This document shows, in pieces, positions 8,061 to 15,716 of a DNA stretch of 64,000 nucleotides. Origin of the DNA: Paracoccaceae bacterium (GTDB lineage Bacteria; Pseudomonadota; Alphaproteobacteria; Rhodobacterales; Rhodobacteraceae); contig JAFWNM010000033.1 of assembly GCA_017510335.1 (NCBI GenBank), forward strand, positions 1-64,000. Reading direction: 5' to 3'. Positions within the stretch are counted from its first letter, which is position 1. Every line of letters begins with the position of its first letter. The notes under the pieces are model-generated. The model saw only the letters and a list, made by a program, of their open reading frames with translations, was not told where the DNA came from and made no database searches. A program made the position numbers and the translations under genes.

Positions 8061-9518
8061 ATGACCGTGATACGCCGCCACCGCATGATCAAGATTGTCG
8101 CAACGCTGGGGCCGTCTTCTTCCAGCTACGAGATGATCCGCGCGCTTTTTGAAGCGGGCGCAGACGTGTTTCGCCTGAACATGAGCCATGGAACCCATGA
8201 AGAAACGGCGCAACGCCATGCAATCATCCGTCAGGTAGAAGCGGATGTTGGCCGCCCCATCGGCATTCTGGCCGACCTGCAAGGCCCGAAACTGCGCATC
8301 GGCGCGTTTGCAGACGGTCCGGTGGACCTGGAGGTTGGCCAGAACTACCGGCTGGACCTGGACAAGGCACCGGGCGATGCGCAGCGCGTGAACCTGCCCC
8401 ACCCTGAAATCTTCGCAGTGCTGGAACCGGGCGCAAACCTGCTGGTCAATGATGGCAAGGTGCGGCTGAAAGTGAACGCATGCGGTCCAGACTTTGCCGA
8501 TTGCACCGTCACCGTGGGTGGTGTCATTTCCGACCGCAAAGGTGTGAACGTGCCTGACGCGGTGCTGCCGGTTGCTGCCTTGTCCGAAAAGGACCGCAAG
8601 GATCTGGAATTTGCCTGCCGTCTGGGCGTGGACTGGCTGGCACTGTCCTTTGTGCAGCGCGCATCCGATGTGCTGGAAGCGCGCGAACTGGCCCAGGGGC
8701 GCGCGGCAATTCTGTCCAAAATTGAAAAACCCGCTGCGGTGCAGGCATTTGATGAAATTCTTGCTGTATCAGACGGGATCATGGTCGCGCGGGGCGATCT
8801 GGGCGTTGAACTGCCTGTTCAGAACGTGCCGCCCATTCAGAAACGCCTTGTGCGCAAGTCCCGCGCCGCTGCCAAACCCGTGATCGTGGCAACCCAGATG
8901 CTGGAATCCATGATCGAAAGCCCCATGCCCACCCGCGCTGAAGTGTCGGACGTGGCCACCGCCATTTATGAAGGCGCTGACGCTGTCATGCTGTCGGCAG
9001 AATCAGCGGCGGGGCAGTTCCCCATCGAAGCGGTCACCACCATGAACAACGTCGCGATCGAGGTTGAAAGCGACCCGAATTACGTCGACGTCATCGACGC
9101 ATCGCGTAAGCATGTGAACCACCATTCCATTGCCGACGGAATTGTAGCTGCCGCCCGCGAACTGGCCGAAAAGACCGACATCGCCGCTATCTGCTGCTTC
9201 ACTGAATCCGGCACCACAGCCAGCCTTGTTGCACGCGAACGCCCGCATGTGCCGATTCTGGCGCTGACGCCGTTTCTGGGCGTTGCGCGGCGCTATGCGC
9301 TGACATGGGGCGTGCATTGCGAACAGGTCAACGAAGTGGAGCGTTTCAAGAAAGCGGTGATCAACGCGGTTCGCGTTACCCGAAAATACGGGTTCGCCAC
9401 CGAAAAGGACCAGATCCTTGTTACCGCGGGCATTCCATTCAACCAGCCCGGCACCACGAATATTTTGCGCGTCGCCCCCTGCGCGGAACACTTGATTGTT
9501 CAGGGGGAGCCCGAGTAA
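8061..9518 (+). CDS. pyk: Pyruvate kinase
   Basis: Converts phosphoenolpyruvate and ADP to pyruvate and ATP, the last step of the lower glycolytic/Entner-Doudoroff route. The 485 residues contain the N-terminal KIVATLGPSSSS, NMSHGTHE, the catalytic ILSKIEKP region (Lys about 220), MVARGDLGVE, and the substrate/metal loop ATQMLESM followed by PTRAEVSDVA. The C-terminal domain carries the STEEG-like effector loop region FTESGTTA. The ATG has AAGGA six bases upstream. The LacI-type palindrome in the leader suggests control with other carbon genes. A small membrane protein gene follows closely. Confidence 0.97.
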   Translation: MTVIRRHRMIKIVATLGPSSSSYEMIRALFEAGADVFRLNMSHGTHEETAQRHAIIRQVEADVGRPIGILADLQGPKLRIGAFADGPVDLEVGQNYRLDLDKAPGDAQRVNLPHPEIFAVLEPGANLLVNDGKVRLKVNACGPDFADCTVTVGGVISDRKGVNVPDAVLPVAALSEKDRKDLEFACRLGVDWLALSFVQRASDVLEARELAQGRAAILSKIEKPAAVQAFDEILAVSDGIMVARGDLGVELPVQNVPPIQKRLVRKSRAAAKPVIVATQMLESMIESPMPTRAEVSDVATAIYEGADAVMLSAESAAGQFPIEAVTTMNNVAIEVESDPNYVDVIDASRKHVNHHSIADGIVAAARELAEKTDIAAICCFTESGTTASLVARERPHVPILALTPFLGVARRYALTWGVHCEQVNEVERFKKAVINAVRVTRKYGFATEKDQILVTAGIPFNQPGTTNILRVAPCAEHLIVQGEPE

Positions 9519-9548
9519 CCTGTTCCTGCCTTGACGCGTGTGGTGGGT

Positions 9549-9782
9549 ATGGAACTGGAAAATGTGTTTCTGCTGGGTGTGTATCTGCTGCCCTTGGCAA
9601 TGGTCAGCGCCATGGCCGCGTGGACGGACAACCGCAAACCTGTTTTGGGCCTGGTGCTGCTGATATGCAGTGCCGGGCTTCTTGCTGGGGTGTGGGTTCA
9701 ACGCCCAGAAGGGCTGTATCCCTTGCGCGACATCCCCGAACTGACAGTGGCATTGGCCGCGCGTTTGATGGCACTTTTCTAA
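9549..9782 (+). CDS. Small two-helix membrane protein
   Basis: Not recognised. The 77-residue product, MELENVFLL onward, has two hydrophobic segments (about 6-23 and 31-50) separated by a short polar loop, WTDNRKP, so it is probably an inner-membrane protein. A TTG start 18 bases upstream is possible but neither start has a strong ribosome site. It lies 30 bases after pyk and before rpmI, so it may be co-transcribed with pyk. Function unknown; I rely on coding-like composition and position. Confidence 0.6.
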   Translation: MELENVFLLGVYLLPLAMVSAMAAWTDNRKPVLGLVLLICSAGLLAGVWVQRPEGLYPLRDIPELTVALAARLMALF

Positions 9783-9787
9783 CCAAT

Positions 9788-9813
9788 CGCGCTTGCGCGC
9801 CAGAAACTTCTGG
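9788..9813 (+). promoter_or_regulatory. Hairpin-forming leader ahead of rpmI
   Basis: Two small inverted repeats, CGCGCTTGCGCG (9788-9799) and CCAGAA-AC-TTCTGG (9800-9813), lie in the 118-base gap before rpmI. Ribosomal protein operons ending in L20 are often autoregulated through leader RNA, so these could belong to such a leader; they could also mark the end of the pyk transcript. No known leader motif is recognised. Confidence 0.25.
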
Positions 9814-9900
9814 TGTAGCGAGCACCCTCTAGTTGATGCGTCCGGCCATGTGGCATGCCGAGTCGCATCTTAAACCGGTTTTCGAACTAAGGAGTCGGAA

Positions 9901-10101
9901 ATGCCCAAGATGAAGACCAAATCAGGCGCAAAAAAGCGCTTCTCCATGACCGCTAGCGGCAAGGTCAAGGCGGGTCAGGCTGGCAAACGCCACGGCATGA
10001 TCAAGCGGACCAAGAAATTCATTCGCGACGCGCGCGGAAACACCATCCTGTCTGATCAGGATGCGCGTATCGTCAAGAAATACATGCCCTACGACCGCTA
10101 A
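9901..10101 (+). CDS. rpmI: 50S ribosomal protein L35
   Basis: A 66-residue, very basic large-subunit protein with the family start [14 protein letters not shown] and the conserved [10 protein letters not shown] block. A strong ribosome site (AAGGAG) precedes the ATG. rplT follows after 12 bases in the usual bacterial order; infC, often the first gene, is not here. Confidence 0.97.
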   Translation: MPKMKTKSGAKKRFSMTASGKVKAGQAGKRHGMIKRTKKFIRDARGNTILSDQDARIVKKYMPYDR

Positions 10102-10113
10102 GGAGGCGCTGTC

Positions 10114-10476
10114 ATGTCCCGAGTTACTTCCGGCAAAGTCACCCATGCCCGTCACCGCAAGGTCGTTAAAGCCGCAAAAGGCTATTACGGCGCGCGGTCG
10201 CGCAATTTCCGCACTGCAACGCAGGCGGTTGACAAGGCCAACCAATACGCAACACGCGACCGCAAGGTGCGCAAGCGCAATTTTCGCGCGCTGTGGATTC
10301 AGCGTATCAACGCTGCTGTGCGCGAAATCGACCCCAGCCTGACATATTCGCGTTTCATCAACGCGCTGGGTCTGGCCGGTATCGAAGTCGACCGCAAGGT
10401 TCTGGCCGATCTGGCCGTGCATGAACCCGAAGCCTTTGGCCAGATTGTTGCCAAAGCACAGGCTGCAATGGCCTAA
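10114..10476 (+). CDS. rplT: 50S ribosomal protein L20
   Basis: A 120-residue rRNA-binding protein needed for early 50S assembly. The sequence shows [33 protein letters not shown] and [16 protein letters not shown], all strongly conserved. Co-transcribed with rpmI, it is followed closely by a strong intrinsic terminator, so the two genes form a closed operon. L20 represses its own operon in other bacteria; the leader here is not recognised with confidence. Confidence 0.97.
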   Translation: MSRVTSGKVTHARHRKVVKAAKGYYGARSRNFRTATQAVDKANQYATRDRKVRKRNFRALWIQRINAAVREIDPSLTYSRFINALGLAGIEVDRKVLADLAVHEPEAFGQIVAKAQAAMA

Positions 10477-10502
10477 GGGTTTTGCGACACCCGATCTGAA
10501 TG

Positions 10503-10533
10503 AACCGCATGCGCCCCGCGCATGCGGTTTTTT
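10503..10533 (+). terminator. Intrinsic terminator of rpmI-rplT
   Basis: An 11-bp perfect stem, AACCGCATGCG paired with CGCATGCGGTT around a CCCCG loop, runs directly into TTTTTT. It begins 26 bases after the rplT stop and is a textbook rho-independent terminator. Confidence 0.92.
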
Positions 10534-10642
10534 CTTTGCCCGACAGGATGAACCGCGATATGGCAGACGAAAACAGGCCAGCCCCTTGGCCTTCACCCAT
10601 CGACTGCCCATATAGGGCCAAAGAGCAATACAGAGGGCGAAC

Positions 10643-11551
10643 ATGCTGGAATTGAACACAGGCACGAATACAGCCGACGACACCCTTATCATTGACGGTT
10701 CCGACCGCGATTTCATGGCGCAAGTCATCGAAGTCAGCAAGGACGTTCCTGTTATCGTTGATTTCTGGGCACCATGGTGTGGACCGTGCAAAACCCTTGG
10801 CCCCGCGCTGGAAGCAGAAGTGCGCGCCGCACGCGGCAAGGTGCGCATGGTCAAGATCAATGTCGATGAAAATCAGGCCATCGCAGGTCAGCTGCGCGTT
10901 CAGTCCATCCCGACAGTCTATGCCTTTCATCAGGGCCAGCCGGTTGACGGGTTTCAAGGCGCGCAACCGCCCGCAGCGCTGAAGGAATTTGTGGCCAAGC
11001 TGGCCGCCTTGGCATCGGGCGATGACGGGCTGGACGCGGCGCTGGATGAAGCTGAAACCATGCTGGAACAGGGTGCCGCCGCAGATGCCGCGCAGGTTTT
11101 CGCGGCGGTACTGGCCGAAGAACCCGAAAACGCGCGCGCCTTTGGCGGACTGGCCCGCGCCCATATCGCGGCGGGCAATCTGGACCAATCCGAAGCGCTG
11201 ATCGCCAATGTCCCCGCTGCCATCGCCACCACCACCGAACTGGAAGCGGCGCGCGCGAAACTGGCGCTTGCCCGTCAGGCCGAAAGCGCCGGCCCGGTGG
11301 ATGACCTGCGCGCACAGGTTCAGGCGGACCCTGACGACCATCAGGCGCGGTTTGATCTGGCGCAAGCACTATATGCTACCAACCAGATTGAAGCCGCCAT
11401 TGATGAATTGCTGGAATTGTTCCGCCGTGACCGTGACTGGCAAGAAGGCGCGGCCAAGGCGCAATTGTTCACGATATTCGGCGCGTTAAAGCCAAATGAT
11501 CCTTTGGCCACAAAGGGACGGCGCAAACTTAGTTCAATGATATTTGCCTAA
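10643..11551 (+). CDS. Thioredoxin-TPR protein (CnoX/YbbN-like)
   Basis: A 302-residue cytosolic protein. The N-terminal thioredoxin domain (about 20-125) has the active-site motif WCGPCK at about 48-53 and the cis-proline loop SIPTVY. The C-terminal half consists of alanine-rich helical TPR-like repeats (about 130-300). This arrangement matches the CnoX/YbbN family, which protects proteins against oxidative damage and passes clients to chaperones; unlike E. coli CnoX this one keeps both cysteines, so it may be redox active. It starts a compact plus-strand cluster with a LON-domain protein and Trm112, suggesting a proteostasis theme. Confidence 0.88.
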   Translation: MLELNTGTNTADDTLIIDGSDRDFMAQVIEVSKDVPVIVDFWAPWCGPCKTLGPALEAEVRAARGKVRMVKINVDENQAIAGQLRVQSIPTVYAFHQGQPVDGFQGAQPPAALKEFVAKLAALASGDDGLDAALDEAETMLEQGAAADAAQVFAAVLAEEPENARAFGGLARAHIAAGNLDQSEALIANVPAAIATTTELEAARAKLALARQAESAGPVDDLRAQVQADPDDHQARFDLAQALYATNQIEAAIDELLELFRRDRDWQEGAAKAQLFTIFGALKPNDPLATKGRRKLSSMIFA

Positions 11552-11578
11552 GCCGCTTCTCGGGTTAGGTTCCCTTTC

Positions 11579-12220
11579 ATGGCGCGTATAAAAGACTTCC
11601 CTGACCTTATTCCTGTGTTTCCGCTGCCGGGCGCGTTGCTGCTACCGCGCGCCCGGTTGCCGTTGCATATATTTGAACCCAGATATCTGGCAATGCTGGA
11701 TGACTGCATGAAAACGCCGCATCGGCTGATCGGAATGATCCAGCCGCGAAGCATTCCGCAAAGCGACGAAAAAGCGCTGCACAGCATTGGTTGCGCGGGG
11801 CGCCTGACCGCATTTTCCGAAACCGAGGATGGGCGTTATATGATTACGCTGACCGGAATTTCGCGGTTTCGGCTGCGGCAGGAAGTGTCCGGTTTTACCC
11901 CGTATCGCCGTGCAGATATTGCATGGGACGGGTTCGAACGCGACCGTGGCGGCGACGAACAGGATGCTGAATTTGACCGTCGGCAGTTTTTCGATGTGCT
12001 CAAACGGTTCTTTTCCGTGCATGGCTTGTCGACGGATTGGGGCAGCCTGACCGAAGCAGATGACGAATTGCTTATCAACTCTCTGTCCATGCTTTGCCCG
12101 TTCGATGCGGATGACAAGCAAGCCCTGCTTGAAGCGCCGTCCTTGACGACGCGGCGCGAAACACTGGTGACGCTGATGGAATTCGCCCTGCGCGGCGGCA
12201 CGGACGAGGCCATGCAATGA
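11579..12220 (+). CDS. LON substrate-binding domain protein
   Basis: A 213-residue protein made only of the N-terminal substrate-binding domain of Lon proteases, without ATPase or protease domains. The signature [23 protein letters not shown] is near the start, followed by RLIGMIQ and the GCAGRLTAF strand. Such stand-alone proteins are widespread in Alphaproteobacteria; their function is unsettled. It lies 27 bases after the thioredoxin-TPR gene and overlaps the Trm112 gene by four bases (ATGA), so all three are probably co-expressed. Confidence 0.9.
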   Translation: MARIKDFPDLIPVFPLPGALLLPRARLPLHIFEPRYLAMLDDCMKTPHRLIGMIQPRSIPQSDEKALHSIGCAGRLTAFSETEDGRYMITLTGISRFRLRQEVSGFTPYRRADIAWDGFERDRGGDEQDAEFDRRQFFDVLKRFFSVHGLSTDWGSLTEADDELLINSLSMLCPFDADDKQALLEAPSLTTRRETLVTLMEFALRGGTDEAMQ

Positions 12221-12399
12221 CCGAACAGCGGCAATTCGACAGGCATATGCTGGAAGCGTTGGTATGCCCCCTGACCAAGGGAAGGCTAAGCTATGATGCA
12301 CAGCGACAGGAACTGGTGTCCAAGGCAGCGCATCTGGCCTTCCCTATTCGCAACGGGATTCCCATCATGCTGGTTGATGAAGCCAGAGAGATTGATTGA
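12217..12399 (+). CDS. Trm112 family protein
   Basis: A 60-residue protein of the Trm112/DUF343 family. It shows the typical [13 protein letters not shown] start and the closing [16 protein letters not shown] block. Eukaryotic Trm112 activates methyltransferases; bacterial relatives are thought to have similar partner roles, but the partner is not visible here. The usual second zinc cysteines are absent: only one Cys (in VCPLT) is present, as in many bacterial members. Translationally coupled to the LON-domain gene. Confidence 0.9.
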   Translation: MTEQRQFDRHMLEALVCPLTKGRLSYDAQRQELVSKAAHLAFPIRNGIPIMLVDEAREID

Positions 12400-12434
12400 C
12401 CCCTGGCGCTGATGGGCTGAAGCGCGGCAGGTCC

Positions 12435-12469
12435 GCAAAAAGATACGCCCTGACCTTTCGATCAGGGCG
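12435..12469 (-). terminator. Intrinsic terminator of the 45-residue gene
   Basis: On the minus strand an 8-bp stem, CGCCCTGA with TCAGGGCG around eight bases, is followed by TATCTTTTTG. It lies 26 bases beyond the stop of the small minus-strand gene and has no T-run on the plus side, so it is oriented to end that transcript rather than the Trm112 operon. Confidence 0.7.
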
Positions 12470-12494
12470 ATCCGAGCGCAAAACGTGTCGTTGG

Positions 12495-12632
12495 TCAGGC
12501 GACACGGGCGGAGATCGGGCGGCCAGACAGCAAACGCTCCCCTGCCCGAATAACAATGTGACCATTCCCGAGTGCGCGCACGAATGTTCCCTGAGCGGTG
12601 ATGTAACGTCCGATCTTGATCGTGCGGATCAT
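12495..12632 (-). CDS. 45-residue basic protein, unrecognised
   Basis: A short open frame beginning MIRTIKIGRYITAQGTFVRA and ending PISARVA. It alternates hydrophobic and charged residues in a way that suggests a small beta-barrel-like fold. The ATG is preceded by AAGGGG with about seven bases of spacing, and a convincing intrinsic terminator follows the stop on the same strand, which supports a real transcript. Net charge is positive; there are no cysteines, signal peptide or membrane segment. I do not recognise the family. It is convergent with the Trm112 gene. Confidence 0.55.
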   Translation of the reverse strand: MIRTIKIGRYITAQGTFVRALGNGHIVIRAGERLLSGRPISARVA

Positions 12633-12850
12633 GGTTTGGCCCCTTTTCCAAGCTGCGTTCAGTGCTGTGCTACACTGTCTGCTGTTGAATTAACTGTGCC
12701 ATAATCTGACGCCAAAACAACGCCCGGACCTTTCCAATACCTTAATTCTGACAAATTTTCCGCGCTGACAGACTCTTATTGTTTCCAATCCCGCGCCAAT
12801 CATCACCAGCCAAGAAATTGTTGCCAATTCCCGTGCAGGCGCAGGGGCAG

Positions 12851-13249
12851 CTACAACCAGTCCCGCAGAATCGGTATCAGGGGCAGGTCAGCCGCTGGCA
12901 TGGGGTAATCCCGCAAATTTGCGGCATGCACCCATTTCAGCGCCTGACCTTCACGCGATTGCACCTGACCTTCCCATTTGCGGCAGGCAAATAGCGGCAT
13001 CAGCAAATGGAAATCATCATAGGCATGGCTGGCGAATGTCAGCGGCGCAAGGCAACTGGACCATGTGTCTATGCCCAGTTCTTCGTGCAGTTCGCGTATC
13101 AACGCCGCTTCGGGGGTTTCGCCCGCTTCCACCTTGCCGCCGGGAAATTCCCACAGGCCCGCCATGGACTTGCCTTCGGGGCGCTGTGCCAGAAGCACGC
13201 GCCCGTCAGCGTCAATCAGCGCAACTGCTGACACCAGAACCAGCTTCAC
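12851..13249 (-). CDS. mutT: 8-oxo-dGTP diphosphatase (Nudix, MutT)
   Basis: Hydrolyses 8-oxo-dGTP to the monophosphate, keeping oxidised guanine out of DNA. The 132 residues hold the full Nudix box, [24 protein letters not shown] (about 37-60; key residues are the Gly pair and the REL-x-EE cluster), preceded by LWEFP. Length and the C-terminal LIPIL-RDWL end fit MutT. The start codon overlaps the stop of argJ by four bases, so the two are translated from one message, an arrangement common in Rhodobacterales. Confidence 0.92.
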   Translation of the reverse strand: MKLVLVSAVALIDADGRVLLAQRPEGKSMAGLWEFPGGKVEAGETPEAALIRELHEELGIDTWSSCLAPLTFASHAYDDFHLLMPLFACRKWEGQVQSREGQALKWVHAANLRDYPMPAADLPLIPILRDWL

Positions 13250-14565
13250 GAACGGTAATCCGTGTTGATGTCAATGTAGCGATGCGTCAGGTCACAGGTC
13301 CAGACTGTTGCCGCCCCCACACCAAGGCGCAGGTCAACGCCGATAACCAGGTCCTGCTGGCGCATATATTCTGCGCCCACCTGTTCGGCATAGCTGGGGG
13401 CAACCTGACCCTGAAACGCGACCAGATGCGGGCCGAACCGGATGGACAGGCGGTCGCGGTCAGCCTCGGCCCCGGATTTGCCGACGGCCATGACAATACG
13501 GCCCCAGTTCGGGTCTTCGCCCGCGATTGCCGTTTTGACCAAGGGCGAATTCGCAATCGCCATGGCGACCTTGCGCGCATCTGCATCGGACCGCGCGCCG
13601 GACACGGCCACTTCCACGAATTTGGTGGCCCCTTCGCCATCGCGCACGACCTGATGCGCCAGATCCAGCATGACCTTGCCCAGCGCATCGGAAAACACGC
13701 GGGCCACGTCACTGGTTGCATCATCAATCACTGGCATGTCGGCCTGCCCAGTTGCCGCGACCAGCACCATGTCTGATGTGGACGTGTCGCTGTCCACAGT
13801 GATGCAGTTGAAACTGCGGTCTGTCTGGCGCGACACCATGGATTGCAGCACAGGGCGCGTGATTTTCGCATCAGTGAAGATATAGACCAGCATCGTCGCC
13901 ATATCCGGCGCAATCATGCCCGACCCTTTGGCAATGCCCGCAATGGTTACAGGCTGGTCGTCAATTTCGACTGTTGCGCTGGCCCCTTTGGGGAACGTGT
14001 CTGTTGTCATGATGGCGCGCGCTGCGTCTGGCAGCCCCGCATCCGACAGACCGGCTGTCAATTCATCCAGAACCGCCACAATGCGGTCATGTGGCAGGGG
14101 TTCCCCGATCACCCCGGTAGAGGAGGTGAATATCCGCGCTGCAGGTAACCCCGCCTTCTGCGCCAGCGCGGCACAAAGGGCATTGACCGACGCAACCCCG
14201 ATCGCGCCCGTAAAAGCGTTGGCATTGCCGGAATTCACCAAAATGGCCGCGCCTTCCGGCCCGTCGCCGGAAATTTTGTACTGTGCGTCCAGCACCGATG
14301 CAGCGCGCGTGGCAGACCGGGTAAAGGTTCCCGCAACCACAGACCCCTTGTCCAGAACCGCCAGCATCACATCTGTGCGCCCCTTGTAGCGAACACCTGC
14401 GGCAGCAGTGGACAGGCGCAAGCCGCGAATCGGCGGCAAATCGGGGAAATCCACAGGGGCCAAGGGCGACACCAAGGGCACGTCATCAACAGCCCCCTGC
14501 GCCGACTGCTTTACCAGAGCCTTCAGCGACTTGATTTTCTTCTTCAGTTTCTTTTTCGCGCCCAT
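13246..14565 (-). CDS. argJ: Glutamate N-acetyltransferase/amino-acid acetyltransferase
   Basis: ArgJ moves the acetyl group from N-acetylornithine to glutamate, recycling acetyl groups in arginine synthesis; bifunctional forms also use acetyl-CoA. The autocleavage motif is present as [14 protein letters not shown], with the nucleophilic threonine at about 224 that becomes the new N-terminus of the beta chain. [10 protein letters not shown] and the C-terminal GEDPNWGRI are further signatures. An odd feature is a lysine-rich extension of about 30 residues at the N-terminus ([14 protein letters not shown]); the GGGGA ribosome site supports this start. It lies just downstream of the terminator of the PPIase gene, so it probably has its own promoter. 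Confidence 0.95.
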   Translation of the reverse strand: MGAKKKLKKKIKSLKALVKQSAQGAVDDVPLVSPLAPVDFPDLPPIRGLRLSTAAAGVRYKGRTDVMLAVLDKGSVVAGTFTRSATRAASVLDAQYKISGDGPEGAAILVNSGNANAFTGAIGVASVNALCAALAQKAGLPAARIFTSSTGVIGEPLPHDRIVAVLDELTAGLSDAGLPDAARAIMTTDTFPKGASATVEIDDQPVTIAGIAKGSGMIAPDMATMLVYIFTDAKITRPVLQSMVSRQTDRSFNCITVDSDTSTSDMVLVAATGQADMPVIDDATSDVARVFSDALGKVMLDLAHQVVRDGEGATKFVEVAVSGARSDADARKVAMAIANSPLVKTAIAGEDPNWGRIVMAVGKSGAEADRDRLSIRFGPHLVAFQGQVAPSYAEQVGAEYMRQQDLVIGVDLRLGVGAATVWTCDLTHRYIDINTDYRS

Positions 14566-14578
14566 AATATTTCCCCAA

Positions 14579-14606
14579 AGAAAAGCCGACCCGCAAGCGG
14601 GTCGGC
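14579..14606 (-). terminator. Intrinsic terminator of the PPIase gene
   Basis: Read on the minus strand, GCCGACCCG-CTTG-CGGGTCGGC forms a 9-bp stem followed by TTTTCTTT. It stands 29 bases after the PPIase stop and 13 bases before the argJ start, separating the two same-strand genes. Confidence 0.88.
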
Positions 14607-14635
14607 GCTGCGCGGTCAGGTTACACCCAGTCCGC

Positions 14636-15493
14636 TTAGTCGTCCAGAAGCTCTGAACGGTTCATGACGTCCGGCCCCAGCCCTTCATAGGCGCGTTCGA
14701 TCGTGGCGGATTGTGTGGCGCGGTCCAGTTCGGCCTGTGCGGCTTCGCGCTGGATATTCTGCACCAACGCGTCGCGCACTTCTTCCAGATCAGGGGCTTG
14801 CGACATGCGCATGTCGTTTAGCAGCACCAGATGCCAGCCGAACTGGGTTTCCAGTGGTCCCATATACTCACCCACGTCCAGCGCTTCGACAGCCTGTTCA
14901 AATTCCGGGATCATGGCACCTGGCCCGAACCACCCCAACGACCCGCCATTCGCGGCAGCACCATCAAAGGAATGCGCGCGCGCCAGTTCGGCAAAATCCG
15001 CGCCATCATCAAGCTGCGCGCGCAGGGCGGCGGCTTCTTCTTCGGTTTCGACAATGATATGCGATGCGTTATATTCCGGTGTCGGGTCTTGCCCGTCAAA
15101 TTCGGTGACAAATGCGCCGTAAGCTTCGTCAATCACTTCGTCGGTCACGGCAGCGTCCGCAACGCGCGACAGGGCCGCATTGGCAACAAACGCGCGCTGT
15201 TCATTTTCCAGCGTAATCTGTTCACGCGGCGACAGCGTGCCTTCCGCCTGCTGCATGATGGCGGTTTGTTCGATCAGTTGTTCAACCAGCGGTTCAAACA
15301 GCGCATCCGCCGGCAGGGCGCGGAATTGCTCTGGCAGGGCATCGCGCGCGGCCAGAACATGGCCCAATGTGATGTTTGTGCCGTTCACCGTTGCCAGAAC
15401 TGTGTCGCGCGTCACGTCATCTTGCGCGATGGCGGGGGCGGAAAATGCCAGCCCCGCCGCAAGAACAACACTCAATCGTGTAAATCTGCCCAT
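14636..15493 (-). CDS. Periplasmic parvulin-type peptidyl-prolyl isomerase
   Basis: A 285-residue exported foldase/chaperone. The start chosen gives a clean signal peptide, MGRFTRLSVVLAAGLAFSAPAIAQ, with likely cleavage after AIA or AQ, and has GGAA upstream; in-frame upstream starts would bury the signal. A SurA-like helical region (about 25-135) is followed by the parvulin rotamase domain (about 140-235) with NASHIIVETEEEA, ADFAELARAHSFD, GGSLGWFGPG and FGWHLVLL. It is divergent from secA, which fits a secretion theme. It could serve outer-membrane protein folding. Confidence 0.92.
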   Translation of the reverse strand: MGRFTRLSVVLAAGLAFSAPAIAQDDVTRDTVLATVNGTNITLGHVLAARDALPEQFRALPADALFEPLVEQLIEQTAIMQQAEGTLSPREQITLENEQRAFVANAALSRVADAAVTDEVIDEAYGAFVTEFDGQDPTPEYNASHIIVETEEEAAALRAQLDDGADFAELARAHSFDGAAANGGSLGWFGPGAMIPEFEQAVEALDVGEYMGPLETQFGWHLVLLNDMRMSQAPDLEEVRDALVQNIQREAAQAELDRATQSATIERAYEGLGPDVMNRSELLDD

Positions 15494-15530
15494 ATTTCTG
15501 TTCCTTTCCCTGTGCGACAAGCGCACATCG

Positions 15531-15559
15531 TTGACACTTTTGGGGTCGACCATTACATC
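15531..15559 (+). promoter_or_regulatory. Possible secA promoter
   Basis: TTGACA (15531-15536) and TACATC (15554-15559) are spaced by 17 bases, pointing towards secA and about 160 bases upstream of its start. The -35 is perfect and the -10 is weak. Confidence 0.35.
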
Positions 15560-15716
15560 GCAGACTGGTTCTGCATTGCTTGGGGCCGTGCGGTTCACAT
15601 GCCCTTCTATGGAAGCCCGCGCGTTCCGACAACCCCGGCAGCATTAATGCAACATGACGATTTCTTTAGCGGCCACAAAACAATGGTCGCATCAGATGAA
15701 ACGAGGCGGAGACAGA

